DNA from: Paraherbaspirillum soli
GTDB lineage: Bacteria > Pseudomonadota > Gammaproteobacteria > Burkholderiales > Burkholderiaceae_D
Direction of reading: 5' to 3'
NCBI RefSeq assembly: GCF_042654985.1
Contig: NZ_JBHSMT010000014.1
Span: 62,001-126,000, forward strand
DNA: 64,000 bases
The first letter of the stretch is position 1, and each line of letters opens with the position of its first letter. This document shows, piece by piece, positions 1 through 8,224 of the stretch. Under the pieces are notes generated by a model that did not search any database, had not been told where the DNA came from, and saw nothing but the letters and a program-made list of their open reading frames with translations. The position numbers were made by a program, and so were the translations under genes.

Positions 1-148
1 GCACGGCTGCATGCGTTGACGCAGCCAAGGTGAGCAACAGCATGCCCATCGAGAGCAGGACGGCCGTCGCGTTCGACCAGCTGTTGCGGCGACGCGGAGC
101 CGCAGCAACAATTGCCTGACCGGCAGCCGCATTTGGTGTCAGCATCAT
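1..148 (-). CDS. Partial gene, probable DUF3106-family protein (N-terminus only)
   Basis: Only the first ~49 codons lie in the window; the gene runs off the left edge. The visible N-terminus is a polar stretch followed by a hydrophobic segment ending in Ala-Ser-Thr-His-Ala, which reads as an export signal or a membrane anchor. It starts 2 bp after the stop of the DUF3619-type gene (ATG at 146-148, alternative ATG at 143-145), so it is the third gene of the sigma-factor operon. In Burkholderiales the sigma–DUF3619 pair is usually followed by a DUF3106 protein. That identification rests on gene order, not on domain sequence, because the domain itself is outside the window. Confidence 0.6.
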   Translation of the reverse strand, partial: MMLTPNAAAGQAIVAAAPRRRNSWSNATAVLLSMGMLLLTLAASTHAAV

Positions 149-150
149 CC

Positions 151-555
151 TTATTCGTCTTGTTGTGCGAGATAGGCGTTGAAGCCGCGATCCAGATAGG
201 CTGATGGCGGCAGTTCATCCGACAGCAAGGCGGCGTCGATATCGGCGGTGGCAGCGATGCGATGCTGTTGTTCGTACTGATACAAACCGGACAGCAATAC
301 CATGCCGGCCAGGATAGGCAGCGCGACGCCGATCCGCCTTAGCCAGGAAAGGGGATCATTGAAAAAGTTGCCAGCTTGTCCGGCCAGCACGCCTTGATGG
401 ACAAAGACTCGCGTCGGCGCGTCTTTTTTCTTGCGAGCCAATGCGGCTTTGCGTGCAGAAGCGAGACGATCGGCGGTCGATGGCGGTAGATTGTCGAGAT
501 TTTCGTTAAGTGCATGCCGCACTTTATAAGCGAAATTGATTTCTTGTGTGTTCAT
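151..555 (-). CDS. DUF3619-family membrane protein
   Basis: A 134-residue protein starting MNTQEINFAYKVRHAL. The N-terminal half is charged and presumably cytoplasmic, including a lysine/arginine-rich stretch near residues 35-45. One hydrophobic segment follows (about residues 72-92), then a short acidic C-terminal tail. This is the layout of DUF3619 proteins, which sit beside ECF sigma factors in Burkholderiales and may act on the sigma factor in the manner of an anti-sigma factor; that role is inference. I chose the ATG at 553-555, which overlaps the sigma-factor stop by four bases (ATGA), rather than the upstream in-frame start, which would extend far into the sigma gene. Confidence 0.85.
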   Translation of the reverse strand: MNTQEINFAYKVRHALNENLDNLPPSTADRLASARKAALARKKKDAPTRVFVHQGVLAGQAGNFFNDPLSWLRRIGVALPILAGMVLLSGLYQYEQQHRIAATADIDAALLSDELPPSAYLDRGFNAYLAQQDE

Positions 556-1121
556 AAACTGATTCCTTTGGCCTTGAGCGATAGCGCCAGAGTGTGCGTT
601 GCGCGAGAACAATGCGTTTTCACGCTGCCCTCGGAACAACCCATTGCAGCCGCGGTTTCGGCAACATCCATGTCCTCCCAATAACGCATCAGGAAGGCTT
701 CCCGTTGACGTGCCGGCAGCTTTTGTACTTCTTGGTCGATCATGTTGAGAATTTGCTCACGCTCAAGTTTGGCCGAGCTGGACTCGGTAGCTTGCGAGTC
801 TTCCTCTGAAGTGTAAGTCTCCAGGACATCATAATCTTCGTCGCTGGCATTGTTATGGCCCATGCTGGAAAACAGGCTGACCCAGGTATTGCGTACCTTT
901 TCCCGGCGGAAATAGTCGTGAACGGTGTTTTGCAGAATTCGCTGGAACAGCATCGGCAGTTCTGCCGCCGGCTTGTCGCCGTATTTTTCGGCCAGTTTGA
1001 TCATCGCATCCTGGACGATATCCAGTGCAGCCTCGTCTTTGCGGACGGCATAAACCGCCTGCTTGAAAGCGCGGCGTTCTACGTTTTCAAGAAAATCTGA
1101 AAGTTCTTTATCTGTGGCCAT
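552..1121 (-). CDS. ECF-type RNA polymerase sigma factor
   Basis: A 189-residue sigma-70 family protein of extracytoplasmic-function size. Region 2 covers roughly residues 15-80, with the core-binding and -10 recognition helices around 'DIVQDAMIKLAEKY' and 'FQRILQNTVHDYFRR'. An acidic, serine-rich linker (about 90-118) leads to region 4 (about 130-182), whose helix-turn-helix includes 'LPARQREAFLMRYWEDM' and 'GCSEGSVKTHCSRA'. It is the first gene of a leftward operon and is translationally coupled to the DUF3619 protein by an ATGA overlap. The inducing signal and regulon cannot be read from the sequence. Confidence 0.92.
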   Translation of the reverse strand: MATDKELSDFLENVERRAFKQAVYAVRKDEAALDIVQDAMIKLAEKYGDKPAAELPMLFQRILQNTVHDYFRREKVRNTWVSLFSSMGHNNASDEDYDVLETYTSEEDSQATESSSAKLEREQILNMIDQEVQKLPARQREAFLMRYWEDMDVAETAAAMGCSEGSVKTHCSRATHTLALSLKAKGISL

Positions 1122-1673
1122 GCGTTGCGGCGGGTTGTGTCATTGGCTGCCGACCAAGTAGATCCGGTTTAAATTATTACTGCACATCATCGAACATACA
1201 ATTCGTTACGATTGATTTTCAGGCTGGCCGAATGCTAGCAAAAAAAAAGACGGTTGCGGGTTGTTCGTGAACAAATTTGCAGTAAAAAAGCACGATCTAA
1301 AGCGAATTTCAATCAAATTGGCTTGACCGAAATGAAACCACGCATTATGGTAACAGTCCACTTCAGAACCCTGAAGTGCGACCATGGTCTTTTCGCTGGC
1401 TGCCCAAGATGCGGTTCAACGGAAAGACGCGCTTTACATTTGAAAGCTGTTTGCTCCAACCCGTGCCACAAGCACGAGAAATAAGCAGTGGTGCTTCAGA
1501 TATCCGGGCCGAACGAGTAGCGTTAAGCGTCATTTTGAATCGTATCTACGGGTGCGCAACGAATTGGCGTGATCGCACAAAAAAGGGACGCCCTAGCACT
1601 GTCGCACTCCGCCATTTCGCCAGGGAAGAGCATCCGATCAATTTCCAATGGACCTTGAAAGGACGTAGTAATA
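1122..1673. other. Intergenic region between the sigma-factor operon and ilvB
   Basis: About 550 bp separate the two divergent operons. Two short plus-strand reading frames here have no ribosome-binding site and no recognisable protein, so I treat the region as non-coding. It must contain both promoters. The ilvB ribosome-binding site (AAAGGACG) lies near 1658-1665. I see no valine- or leucine-rich leader peptide or clear attenuator. Confidence 0.5.
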
Positions 1674-3401
1674 ATGAATAAAGATACGAAATTGCCTGTC
1701 ACCGGCGCGGAAATTCTCGTGCGCTGTCTGGCAGAAGAGGGGGTCGAACACGTGTTCGGTTATCCTGGCGGCGCAGTGCTCTATATTTACGACGCCATCT
1801 TCCAGCAAGATAAATTCCAGCATATTCTGGTTCGTCACGAGCAAGCTGCGATTCACGCAGCCGATGCTTATTCCCGCAGTTCGCAAAAGGTTGGCGTGGC
1901 GATTGTCACGTCCGGTCCAGGCGTCACCAATGCAGTCACCGGTCTGGCTACGGCCTACATGGATTCGATTCCGATGGTGGTGATTTCGGGTCAGGTGCCG
2001 TCCTACGCGATTGGCGAAGATGCGTTCCAGGAATGCGATACCGTGGGCATCACCCGCCCGTGCGTCAAGCACAATTTTCTCGTCAAGGATGTGAAGGATC
2101 TGGCGGCGACGATAAAGAAGGCGTTTTACATTGCGAGTACCGGCCGCCCCGGTCCGGTGCTGGTCGATATCCCTAAAGACATTACGATGCACCGGCATGT
2201 TTTCGACTATCCGAAAGAAGTCGAAATGCGCTCGTACAAGCCGGTCGACAAAGGGCACTCCGGCCAGATTCGCAAGGCGGTGCAACTGCTGCTGACGGCT
2301 GAACGGCCGATGATTTATGCCGGCGGCGGCGTGATCCTGGCCAATGCCGCTCCCGAGCTGAACAAGCTGGTGGATCGCCTCGGCTACCCGTGCACCACCA
2401 CGCTGATGGGACTGGGCGGCTACAAGGCATCCAGCGACAAGTACCTCGGCATGCCCGGCATGCACGGCACCTATGAAGCCAATATGGCGATGCAGCACTG
2501 CGACGTGCTGATTGCGATCGGCGCTCGTTTTGACGATCGCGTGATTGGTAATCCGAAGCATTTCACCTCGCATGCGCGCAAGATCATTCATATCGATATT
2601 GATCCGTCGTCGATTTCCAAACGGGTCAAAGTTGATATTCCTATCGTCGGCAACGTCAAGGATGTGCTGCAGGAATTGCTGGCGCAACTGGACGCGACCG
2701 ACACCAAACAAAATCCGCCGGCCTTGGCCGATTGGTGGAAGCAGGTCAACGAATGGCGTGCTCGCGACTGTTTGAAATATGCCGACTCGAAAGAAGTCAT
2801 CAAGCCGCAATCCGTGATCGAAAAGGTCTGGCAAATCACCGATGGCGACGCCTTCATAACGTCGGATGTCGGTCAGCACCAGATGTGGGCGGCGCAATAT
2901 TACCGCTTCGATCAGCCGCGCCGCTGGATCAACTCGGGCGGCCTCGGCACCATGGGCGTCGGCTTGCCGTACGCGATGGGGGTGCAGATGGCCAATCCGG
3001 GGGCGACTGTGGCCTGCATCACCGGCGAAGCATCGATCCAGATGTGCATCCAGGAACTCGCCACCTGCAAGCAATACCATCTGACGCCGAAAATCATTCT
3101 GCTCAATAATCGCTTCCTCGGCATGGTGCGTCAGTGGCAGCAAATCGACTACGGCTCGCGTTATTCCGAGTCGTACATGGATTCGCTGCCGGACTTTTCC
3201 AAGCTGGCTGAATCATTCGGCCACGTCGGCATGAAGATTGAAAATCCGGCGGACGTCGATGGCGCATTGAAAGAAGCGTTTGGCATGAAAGACCGCCTGG
3301 TGTTCATGAATTTCATTACCGATCAAACCGAGAACGTCTGGCCCATGGTCAAGGCGGGCAAGGGCTTGACTGAAATGCTGCTCGGTTCGGAGGATCTGTA
3401 A
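1674..3401 (+). CDS. ilvB: Acetolactate synthase, large (catalytic) subunit
   Basis: This 575-residue ThDP- and FAD-dependent enzyme condenses two pyruvates, or pyruvate and 2-oxobutyrate, in the first common step of valine, leucine and isoleucine synthesis. The N-terminal ThDP domain has 'FGYPGGAV' and the catalytic glutamate E56 in 'RHEQAAIHAADAY'. The middle FAD-binding domain has 'IGARFDDRV', and the C-terminal ThDP domain has 'LNNRFLGMVRQWQ'. The metal/ThDP motif, usually G-D/E-G, reads G451-E452-A453, which is unusual. The start has AAAGGACG upstream. The regulatory subunit gene begins 2 bp after the stop. Confidence 0.97.
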   Translation: MNKDTKLPVTGAEILVRCLAEEGVEHVFGYPGGAVLYIYDAIFQQDKFQHILVRHEQAAIHAADAYSRSSQKVGVAIVTSGPGVTNAVTGLATAYMDSIPMVVISGQVPSYAIGEDAFQECDTVGITRPCVKHNFLVKDVKDLAATIKKAFYIASTGRPGPVLVDIPKDITMHRHVFDYPKEVEMRSYKPVDKGHSGQIRKAVQLLLTAERPMIYAGGGVILANAAPELNKLVDRLGYPCTTTLMGLGGYKASSDKYLGMPGMHGTYEANMAMQHCDVLIAIGARFDDRVIGNPKHFTSHARKIIHIDIDPSSISKRVKVDIPIVGNVKDVLQELLAQLDATDTKQNPPALADWWKQVNEWRARDCLKYADSKEVIKPQSVIEKVWQITDGDAFITSDVGQHQMWAAQYYRFDQPRRWINSGGLGTMGVGLPYAMGVQMANPGATVACITGEASIQMCIQELATCKQYHLTPKIILLNNRFLGMVRQWQQIDYGSRYSESYMDSLPDFSKLAESFGHVGMKIENPADVDGALKEAFGMKDRLVFMNFITDQTENVWPMVKAGKGLTEMLLGSEDL

Positions 3402-3403
3402 TC

Positions 3404-3895
3404 ATGCGACATATCGTTTCTGTACTGTTGGAAAATGAACCAGGCGCACTGTCGCGCGTGGTCGGCCTGTTCTCTGCGCGTGGCTACAATATCGAGACAT
3501 TGACGGTCGCACCGACCGAAGATGCGACCTTGTCACGGATGACCATCGTGACAAGCGGTTCGGATGACGTGATCGAACAGATCACCAAACATCTGAATCG
3601 TCTGATTGAAGTGGTCAAGGTGGTGGACCTGACCGAAGGCGCCCACATCGAGCGCGAACTGATGCTGATCAAGGTGCGTGCGGTCGGCAAGGAGCGCGAG
3701 GAAATGAAGCGTACTGCGGATATTTTCCGCGGCCGCATCATCGACGTCACCGACAAGTCCTACACCCTTGAGTTGACGGGTAACAAAGGCAAGCTGGACG
3801 CGTTCATTGATTCGATCGACCGCGCTGCGATTCTGGAGACGGTCCGTACCGGCGGTTCCGGCATCGGCCGCGGCGAACGGATCCTGAAGGTTTAG
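3404..3895 (+). CDS. ilvH: Acetolactate synthase, small (regulatory) subunit
   Basis: A 163-residue protein of full family length. An N-terminal ACT domain (about residues 2-75, beginning 'HIVSVLLENEPGALSRVVGL') binds valine for feedback inhibition, and a C-terminal domain (about 80-160) activates the catalytic subunit. The start ATG follows the ilvB stop by two bases, and its ribosome-binding site (GGAGGAT) lies inside the last codons of ilvB, so the subunits are translationally coupled. It is followed by a 100-bp gap before ilvC, in which no terminator is evident. Confidence 0.96.
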   Translation: MRHIVSVLLENEPGALSRVVGLFSARGYNIETLTVAPTEDATLSRMTIVTSGSDDVIEQITKHLNRLIEVVKVVDLTEGAHIERELMLIKVRAVGKEREEMKRTADIFRGRIIDVTDKSYTLELTGNKGKLDAFIDSIDRAAILETVRTGGSGIGRGERILKV

Positions 3896-3995
3896 GCGCA
3901 AGAATAAATATCCACACTGATACATACAGACATACAGCTGAGCCGATTTAAACCACATCGCTCGGTTCACATCACACTTATATATAGGATTAATA

Positions 3996-5012
3996 ATGAA
4001 AGTTTTCTACGACAAAGACAGCGACCTCTCCCTGATCAAAGGCAAGAACGTTGCCATCATCGGCTACGGCTCGCAAGGCCACGCGCATGCACAGAATCTG
4101 AACGACTCCGGCGTTAAAGTGACGGTCGGCTTGCGCAAGGGCGGCACATCGTGGGACAAGGCAAAAAATGCCGGTCTGAACGTGGCGGAAGTCAACGACG
4201 CGGTCAAGGCCGCCGACGTCATCATGATCCTGCTGCCGGATGAAAACATCGCTCAGGTCTACGCAGAAAACGTCGCACCGTACGCCAAGCAGGGCGCCAC
4301 CTTGGCATTTGCGCATGGCTTCAACGTGCACTACGGTCAAGTTGTGCCGCGCGCCGACCTCGACGTCATCATGATCGCGCCAAAAGCGCCGGGCCACACT
4401 GTGCGTGCGACCTACACCCAAGGCGGCGGCGTGCCGCACCTGATCGCCGTGTACCAGGATAAATCCGGCAGCGCGCGCGAAATCGCCTTGTCATACGCTA
4501 CCGCCAACGGCGGCGGCCGTGCCGGCATTATCGAAACCAACTTCCGCGAAGAAACCGAGACCGATCTGTTCGGCGAACAAGCCGTTCTGTGCGGCGGCGC
4601 TGTCGAACTGATCAAGGCCGGTTTTGAAACGCTGGTCGAGGCAGGTTATGCGCCGGAAATGGCTTACTTCGAGTGCCTGCATGAACTGAAACTGATCGTC
4701 GACCTGATCTATGAAGGCGGGATCGCCAATATGAACTACTCGATTTCCAACAACGCCGAATATGGCGAGTATGTCACCGGTCCAAAGATCGTTACCGAAG
4801 CGACCAAGGACGCCATGCGTCAGTGCCTGAAGGACATCCAGACCGGCGAATACGCGAAGAGCTTCATTCTTGAAAACAAGGCTGGCGCACCGACCTTGAT
4901 TTCCCGTCGCCGGTTGACTGCCGAGCATCAAATCGAACAGGTTGGCGAGCAACTGCGGGCGATGATGCCTTGGATTAAAAAGAACAAGATGGTCGACCAA
5001 TCGAAGAATTAA
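3996..5012 (+). CDS. ilvC: Ketol-acid reductoisomerase (NADP+), class I
   Basis: A 338-residue enzyme that isomerises and reduces acetolactate or acetohydroxybutyrate, the second step of the pathway. The N-terminal Rossmann motif is 'IIGYGSQGHAHAQNLNDSG'. The knotted C-terminal domain carries the Mg2+-binding acids, in segments such as 'ETDLFGEQAVLCGG' and 'YFECLHELKLIVD'. The length is typical of the short class I enzyme. The start has AGGAT about 8 bp upstream. The 3' end is peculiar: the last 15 codons plus stop are present a second time 151 bp downstream (see the repeat at 5119). Confidence 0.97.
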   Translation: MKVFYDKDSDLSLIKGKNVAIIGYGSQGHAHAQNLNDSGVKVTVGLRKGGTSWDKAKNAGLNVAEVNDAVKAADVIMILLPDENIAQVYAENVAPYAKQGATLAFAHGFNVHYGQVVPRADLDVIMIAPKAPGHTVRATYTQGGGVPHLIAVYQDKSGSAREIALSYATANGGGRAGIIETNFREETETDLFGEQAVLCGGAVELIKAGFETLVEAGYAPEMAYFECLHELKLIVDLIYEGGIANMNYSISNNAEYGEYVTGPKIVTEATKDAMRQCLKDIQTGEYAKSFILENKAGAPTLISRRRLTAEHQIEQVGEQLRAMMPWIKKNKMVDQSKN

Positions 5013-5046
5013 TTCGAGCTTTAATAGTTTGAGGTCGGGCATCATG

Positions 5047-5101
5047 CAGCAAGCGCCTGCAGGCGCTTGCTGGGCAGGACGGCGCAAAGCGATGCTTTGC
5101 G
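5047..5101. repeat. Two adjacent hairpins in the spacer between ilvC tail copies
   Basis: Positions 5047-5072 form a perfect 26-bp palindrome around CTGCAG. They are followed by an 8-bp inverted repeat CGCAAAGC/GCTTTGCG with a 3-nt loop (5083-5101). The sequence flanking the second hairpin (GGCAGGACGG… and …CCGTCCAGCCTGCC) is also partly self-complementary, so the spacer between the duplicated ilvC tails is almost wholly foldable. It could be a small palindromic element; I know of no named family that matches. Confidence 0.6.
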
Positions 5102-5118
5102 AATTCCCGTCCAGCCTG

Positions 5119-5166
5119 CCATGGATCAAAAAGAACAAGATGGTCGACCAATCTAAGAATTAATTC
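5119..5166 (+). repeat. Duplicate of the last 15 codons and stop of ilvC
   Basis: This 48-bp segment repeats 4968-5015 (Pro-Trp-Ile-Lys-Lys-Asn-Lys-Met-Val-Asp-Gln-Ser-Lys-Asn-stop and a few trailing bases). Only three bases differ, all in third codon positions and all synonymous (CCT/CCA, ATT/ATC, TCG/TCT). It lies directly before the terminator. It has no start codon of its own and is not a gene. Confidence 0.9.
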
Positions 5167-5177
5167 CATCCTGGTTT

Positions 5178-5212
5178 GAAAAAAAGGGACGTTTGATACG
5201 TCCCTTTTTTTA
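5178..5212 (+). terminator. Rho-independent terminator of ilvBHC
   Basis: The inverted repeat AAAGGGACG / CGTCCCTTT has a 7-nt loop (tttgata) and is bounded by an A-run on the left and a run of seven T on the right. It follows the duplicated ilvC tail, so it is the natural end of the ilv transcript. Confidence 0.9.
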
Positions 5213-5422
5213 TGAGATTTTTCAATGCGATTGAAACATGCTGGAGAATTTCCTCTGACTATGACTCGTTCGTTAGTTGCCGCGCAATCTTGTATTCGGC
5301 AACAAGTGCAGATAATATCCACGGAGAACTAAATCGACAGCACACAATCGAAGAATCGCTCTGTGTTGCATCTTATGTGGGCGCGCATTCGGCAGCGCCC
5401 TTTTTTCCTGGAGAGTCATCCT

Positions 5423-6181
5423 ATGTCGCGATCACGCAAACTGATGTTGTCATCCCTATTGGCCGCAATCAGTCTCACCGCGCAAGCGCAAACCTCTGTG
5501 CCTACTTCCGGCACGCTGGCGGTGGTGCCTGCCTACGGTGAAGTCAAACACGCCAACGATCAGGCGCACATTACCTTCGCAGTCGAAGAGCAGGACAAGG
5601 ACAAGTCTGCCGCCGCATCGCGCGTCAATCTCAAGATGAAGCAGGGCACCGATATCCTGAAGCGCCAGGACCCGCAGGCGATCTTGCAAACGCGCGGCTA
5701 TTACACTTATCCGGTTTATTCGGAAGACCAGCCGCAACCGCGCGGCAATAGCAATAAACTGCGGCAACCGATAGGCTGGAGAGTCGGACAGTATCTTGAT
5801 GCGACCACTACCAATCTGAACAATCTGCCGAAAACCGTGGCTTCGGTGCAAAACGTATTGGGATTGAACGGCTTGCACTTCGGCTTGAGCGATGCCACCA
5901 GCAAAAAACTGGACGATCAAAGAATTGCGGCGACTTACCAGAACCTGACCGAACGGATTGCTTCGATTGCCCATGCAATGGGACGCAATGTGTCGGACGC
6001 AGTGCTGGATACGGTCGATTTTGAAGGTTCCGGCAACTACGCCCAGGAATCTGCCCCCGCAGCGAAAGGGATGATGATGCGCGCCGCAGCGATGAACGAG
6101 GCAGCGGTGGAAGAGCCCAGTTTCGAACCGGGTGAAACCACTTTGAGCATGCGCGTGGTCGGCAAGGTTCGCTTCAAATGA
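5423..6181 (+). CDS. SIMPL-domain (DUF541) periplasmic protein
   Basis: A 252-residue protein with a clear Sec signal peptide ending near 'TAQAQ'. It continues with the SIMPL/DUF541 fold: 'AVVPAYGEVKHANDQAHITF' at the N-terminus, then 'TYQNLTERIASIAHAMGR' and 'TLSMRVVGKVRFK' at the end. Members of this family are exported, and their function is poorly defined. I chose the ATG at 5423, which has CTGGAGAG about 8 bp upstream and begins the signal peptide; the longer frame from 5363 would add residues before it. Its stop overlaps the start of the next small lipoprotein by four bases. Confidence 0.88.
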   Translation: MSRSRKLMLSSLLAAISLTAQAQTSVPTSGTLAVVPAYGEVKHANDQAHITFAVEEQDKDKSAAASRVNLKMKQGTDILKRQDPQAILQTRGYYTYPVYSEDQPQPRGNSNKLRQPIGWRVGQYLDATTTNLNNLPKTVASVQNVLGLNGLHFGLSDATSKKLDDQRIAATYQNLTERIASIAHAMGRNVSDAVLDTVDFEGSGNYAQESAPAAKGMMMRAAAMNEAAVEEPSFEPGETTLSMRVVGKVRFK

Positions 6182-6369
6182 GCGCCAGGCCCATTTTGGG
6201 GTTGGCTTTAGCGCTGACGTTTGCGTTGGCTGGCTGTAAGCCGGCCGGCCCGCCGCCCGACATCCTGAAAACGCAACGCCAGGCGCTCGACAAGGCGAAA
6301 GCGGTGGACGGCCAAGTGCAGAAACAAGCGCAAGAGCAGATGAAAACGATCGACGACGAGCAAAAATAA
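6178..6369 (+). CDS. Small lipoprotein
   Basis: A 63-residue protein with a lipoprotein signal peptide (lipobox Leu-Ala-Gly-Cys, Cys20). The mature part is a short charged helix rich in Lys, Gln and Glu ('QRQALDKAKAVDGQVQKQ'), probably a single amphipathic or coiled-coil helix. It starts inside the stop of the SIMPL gene (ATGA overlap), so the two are co-translated and may act together at the periplasmic side of a membrane. No further function can be assigned. Confidence 0.85.
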   Translation: MSARPILGLALALTFALAGCKPAGPPPDILKTQRQALDKAKAVDGQVQKQAQEQMKTIDDEQK

Positions 6370-6374
6370 GGGAA

Positions 6375-6402
6375 AAGATGCGGCGAGGCTTTGCCGCATC
6401 TT
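6375..6402 (+). terminator. Terminator-like hairpin after the lipoprotein gene
   Basis: The 10-bp stem AAGATGCGGC / GCCGCATCTT has an 8-nt loop and lies 5 bp past the stop. There is no long T-run after it, so termination may be partial. Confidence 0.6.
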
Positions 6403-6577
6403 CCTGATCCGGCGCGGCATGCTTGTTAATTAGGCCCTTGAAAGCGTATTTGCACTGATCAACTCGTGCTCCGCCCATTGTTTGTAGAGATGCAAAAGGT
6501 TACATTTCATTCCTCGCTCGACTAGAATAGCCACGCTATCGAGTTTCCACCATTTATCCAGACAATCCGGAGTACCG

Positions 6578-7216
6578 TTGAATAACTATCCCCATCCCAT
6601 TATTGCCCGTGAAGGTTGGCCGTTTTTGGCAATCTCATTTGTGCTTGCGCTGCTGGTCACGCTGTTCTCGCCGCTATGGTCAATTCCAGTCTGGATCATT
6701 GCATTGTTCGTATTGCAATTTTTCCGTGATCCGGCGCGCGTGATCCCGCAACATCCCAATGCCGTGTTGTCGCCGGCCGACGGCCGCATTGTGGTGGTTG
6801 AAAAAACCATGGACCCCTATGCCAAGCGCGAAGCCCTGAAAATCAGCGTTTTCATGAATGTGTTCAATGTGCATTCGAATCGCGCGCCAGTCGATGGCAA
6901 GATTGAGAAAGTGCAATATTTCCCAGGAAAATTCGTCAATGCCGATCTGGACAAGGCGTCGATAGAAAATGAGCGCAATGCTCTGGTCATCACCGCCGCC
7001 AACGGCCAAACCGTGACTTGCGTTCAAGTCGCCGGTCTGATTGCGCGCCGCATCCTGTGCTATGCCAAGGTGGCCGACGTAGTGACGCGCGGTCAGCGCT
7101 ACGGCTTTATCCGCTTCGGCTCGCGGGTCGATGTGTATTTGCCGCTGACGGCAACGCCCAAGGTGGCAGTCGGCGACAAAGTGTCGGCGACCGAAACGAT
7201 TTTGGCCGAATTTTGA
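6578..7216 (+). CDS. psd: Phosphatidylserine decarboxylase proenzyme (short, archaeal-type-like)
   Basis: A 212-residue proenzyme that makes phosphatidylethanolamine from phosphatidylserine at the inner membrane. Hydrophobic segments near the N-terminus ('FLAISFVLALLVTLFSPLW' and following) anchor it. The self-cleavage site is Gly181-Ser182 in 'IRFGSRVDV', where serine becomes the pyruvoyl cofactor of a ~31-residue alpha chain. The start is TTG with CCGGAG about 7 bp upstream; no in-frame ATG fits as well. pssA follows 44 bp later, so synthesis and decarboxylation of phosphatidylserine are coupled. Confidence 0.94.
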   Translation: MNNYPHPIIAREGWPFLAISFVLALLVTLFSPLWSIPVWIIALFVLQFFRDPARVIPQHPNAVLSPADGRIVVVEKTMDPYAKREALKISVFMNVFNVHSNRAPVDGKIEKVQYFPGKFVNADLDKASIENERNALVITAANGQTVTCVQVAGLIARRILCYAKVADVVTRGQRYGFIRFGSRVDVYLPLTATPKVAVGDKVSATETILAEF

Positions 7217-7260
7217 GATTCCGCTATTGTTTTCTTTTAGTTGATTGAATCGGAATTTAC

Positions 7261-8142
7261 ATGGCCTCATTCCAGCGCCGTAAAGCGAAGAATAACGTCG
7301 CGCAGTTCCCCAAAGCGCGACGTGCAATGAAAGCTGCGCAGCGTAATTCGCCCGACCCGCAAGGGCCGGTGCCGCCGCGGCGTCGTCGCGGCATCTATCT
7401 GTTGCCGAATGCGTTTACGACAGCCGCGCTGTTCTGCGGTTTTTACGCGATTGTGATGGCGATGGGTCAGAGGTTTGATCATGCATCCATCGCGATTTTT
7501 GTAGCGATGGTGCTGGACAGCCTGGATGGCCGGGTGGCGCGCCTGACCAATACCCAGAGTGAATTCGGTGCGCAATACGACAGCCTGTCGGATATGGTGT
7601 CGTTCGGCGCGGCGCCGGCCTTGGTCGTGTATGAGTGGGCATTGCACGGCATGGGCAAACTGGGCTGGCTGGCGGCATTCGTCTATTGCGCCGGCGGAGC
7701 ATTGCGCCTGGCGCGCTTCAACACCAATATCGGCGTGGTCGACAAGCGTTACTTCCAGGGCTTGCCAAGTCCGGCGGCAGCGGCGCTGGTCGCCGGCTTC
7801 GTCTGGCTGATGGACGATCTCGGCTTTCAAGGCTCGGGATTGAGCTGGGCCGCCTGGGCGATTACGCTGTATGCCGGTCTGACGATGGTGACCAACGTGC
7901 CGTTCTACAGCTTCAAGGACATCAATCTGCGCAAGCCGATGCCATTCATTGCCGCATTTCTGGTGGTGCTGGCGCTGGTGGCAATTTTCAGCGATCCGTC
8001 AAAAGTATTGTTTTGCCTGTTCGTGTTGTATGGCCTGTCCGGATTCGGCGTGTATTTTTGGCGCTGGTTCAAGGGCAAGCCGGTAAGCATCGTGCAAACC
8101 GAAGTGGAACATGACGATAAAGAGCACGAAGACAAGGAGTAG
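7261..8142 (+). CDS. pssA: CDP-diacylglycerol–serine O-phosphatidyltransferase
   Basis: A 293-residue integral membrane enzyme that makes phosphatidylserine from CDP-diacylglycerol and serine. The CDP-alcohol phosphotransferase motif is complete: D86, D89-G90, A93-R94, G103, D107 and D111. A basic N-terminal extension of about 40 residues precedes the first membrane helix ('LPNAFTTAALFCGFYAIVMA'), and an acidic/His tail ends the protein. This is the type II (membrane) Pss, unlike the peripheral enzyme of E. coli. It feeds Psd, encoded just upstream. Confidence 0.95.
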   Translation: MASFQRRKAKNNVAQFPKARRAMKAAQRNSPDPQGPVPPRRRRGIYLLPNAFTTAALFCGFYAIVMAMGQRFDHASIAIFVAMVLDSLDGRVARLTNTQSEFGAQYDSLSDMVSFGAAPALVVYEWALHGMGKLGWLAAFVYCAGGALRLARFNTNIGVVDKRYFQGLPSPAAAALVAGFVWLMDDLGFQGSGLSWAAWAITLYAGLTMVTNVPFYSFKDINLRKPMPFIAAFLVVLALVAIFSDPSKVLFCLFVLYGLSGFGVYFWRWFKGKPVSIVQTEVEHDDKEHEDKE

Positions 8143-8224
8143 TAGCAGGGGGTAACCCTGCATTTGCAGCAGCGCAGTACCGTAACAAGTGGCTTCATTG
8201 ATTTTCAACATGATTGGAGAAAAT

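Noticed and set aside
1254..1681. Two overlapping plus-strand frames upstream of ilvB
   Set aside because: No ribosome-binding site, no recognisable protein, and they run into the ilvB leader. They are treated as non-coding.
1638..3143. 501-codon minus-strand open frame opposite ilvB
   Set aside because: It lies wholly antisense to a well-conserved enzyme gene. Its product is His/Arg-rich with no known domain, typical of a GC-rich shadow frame.
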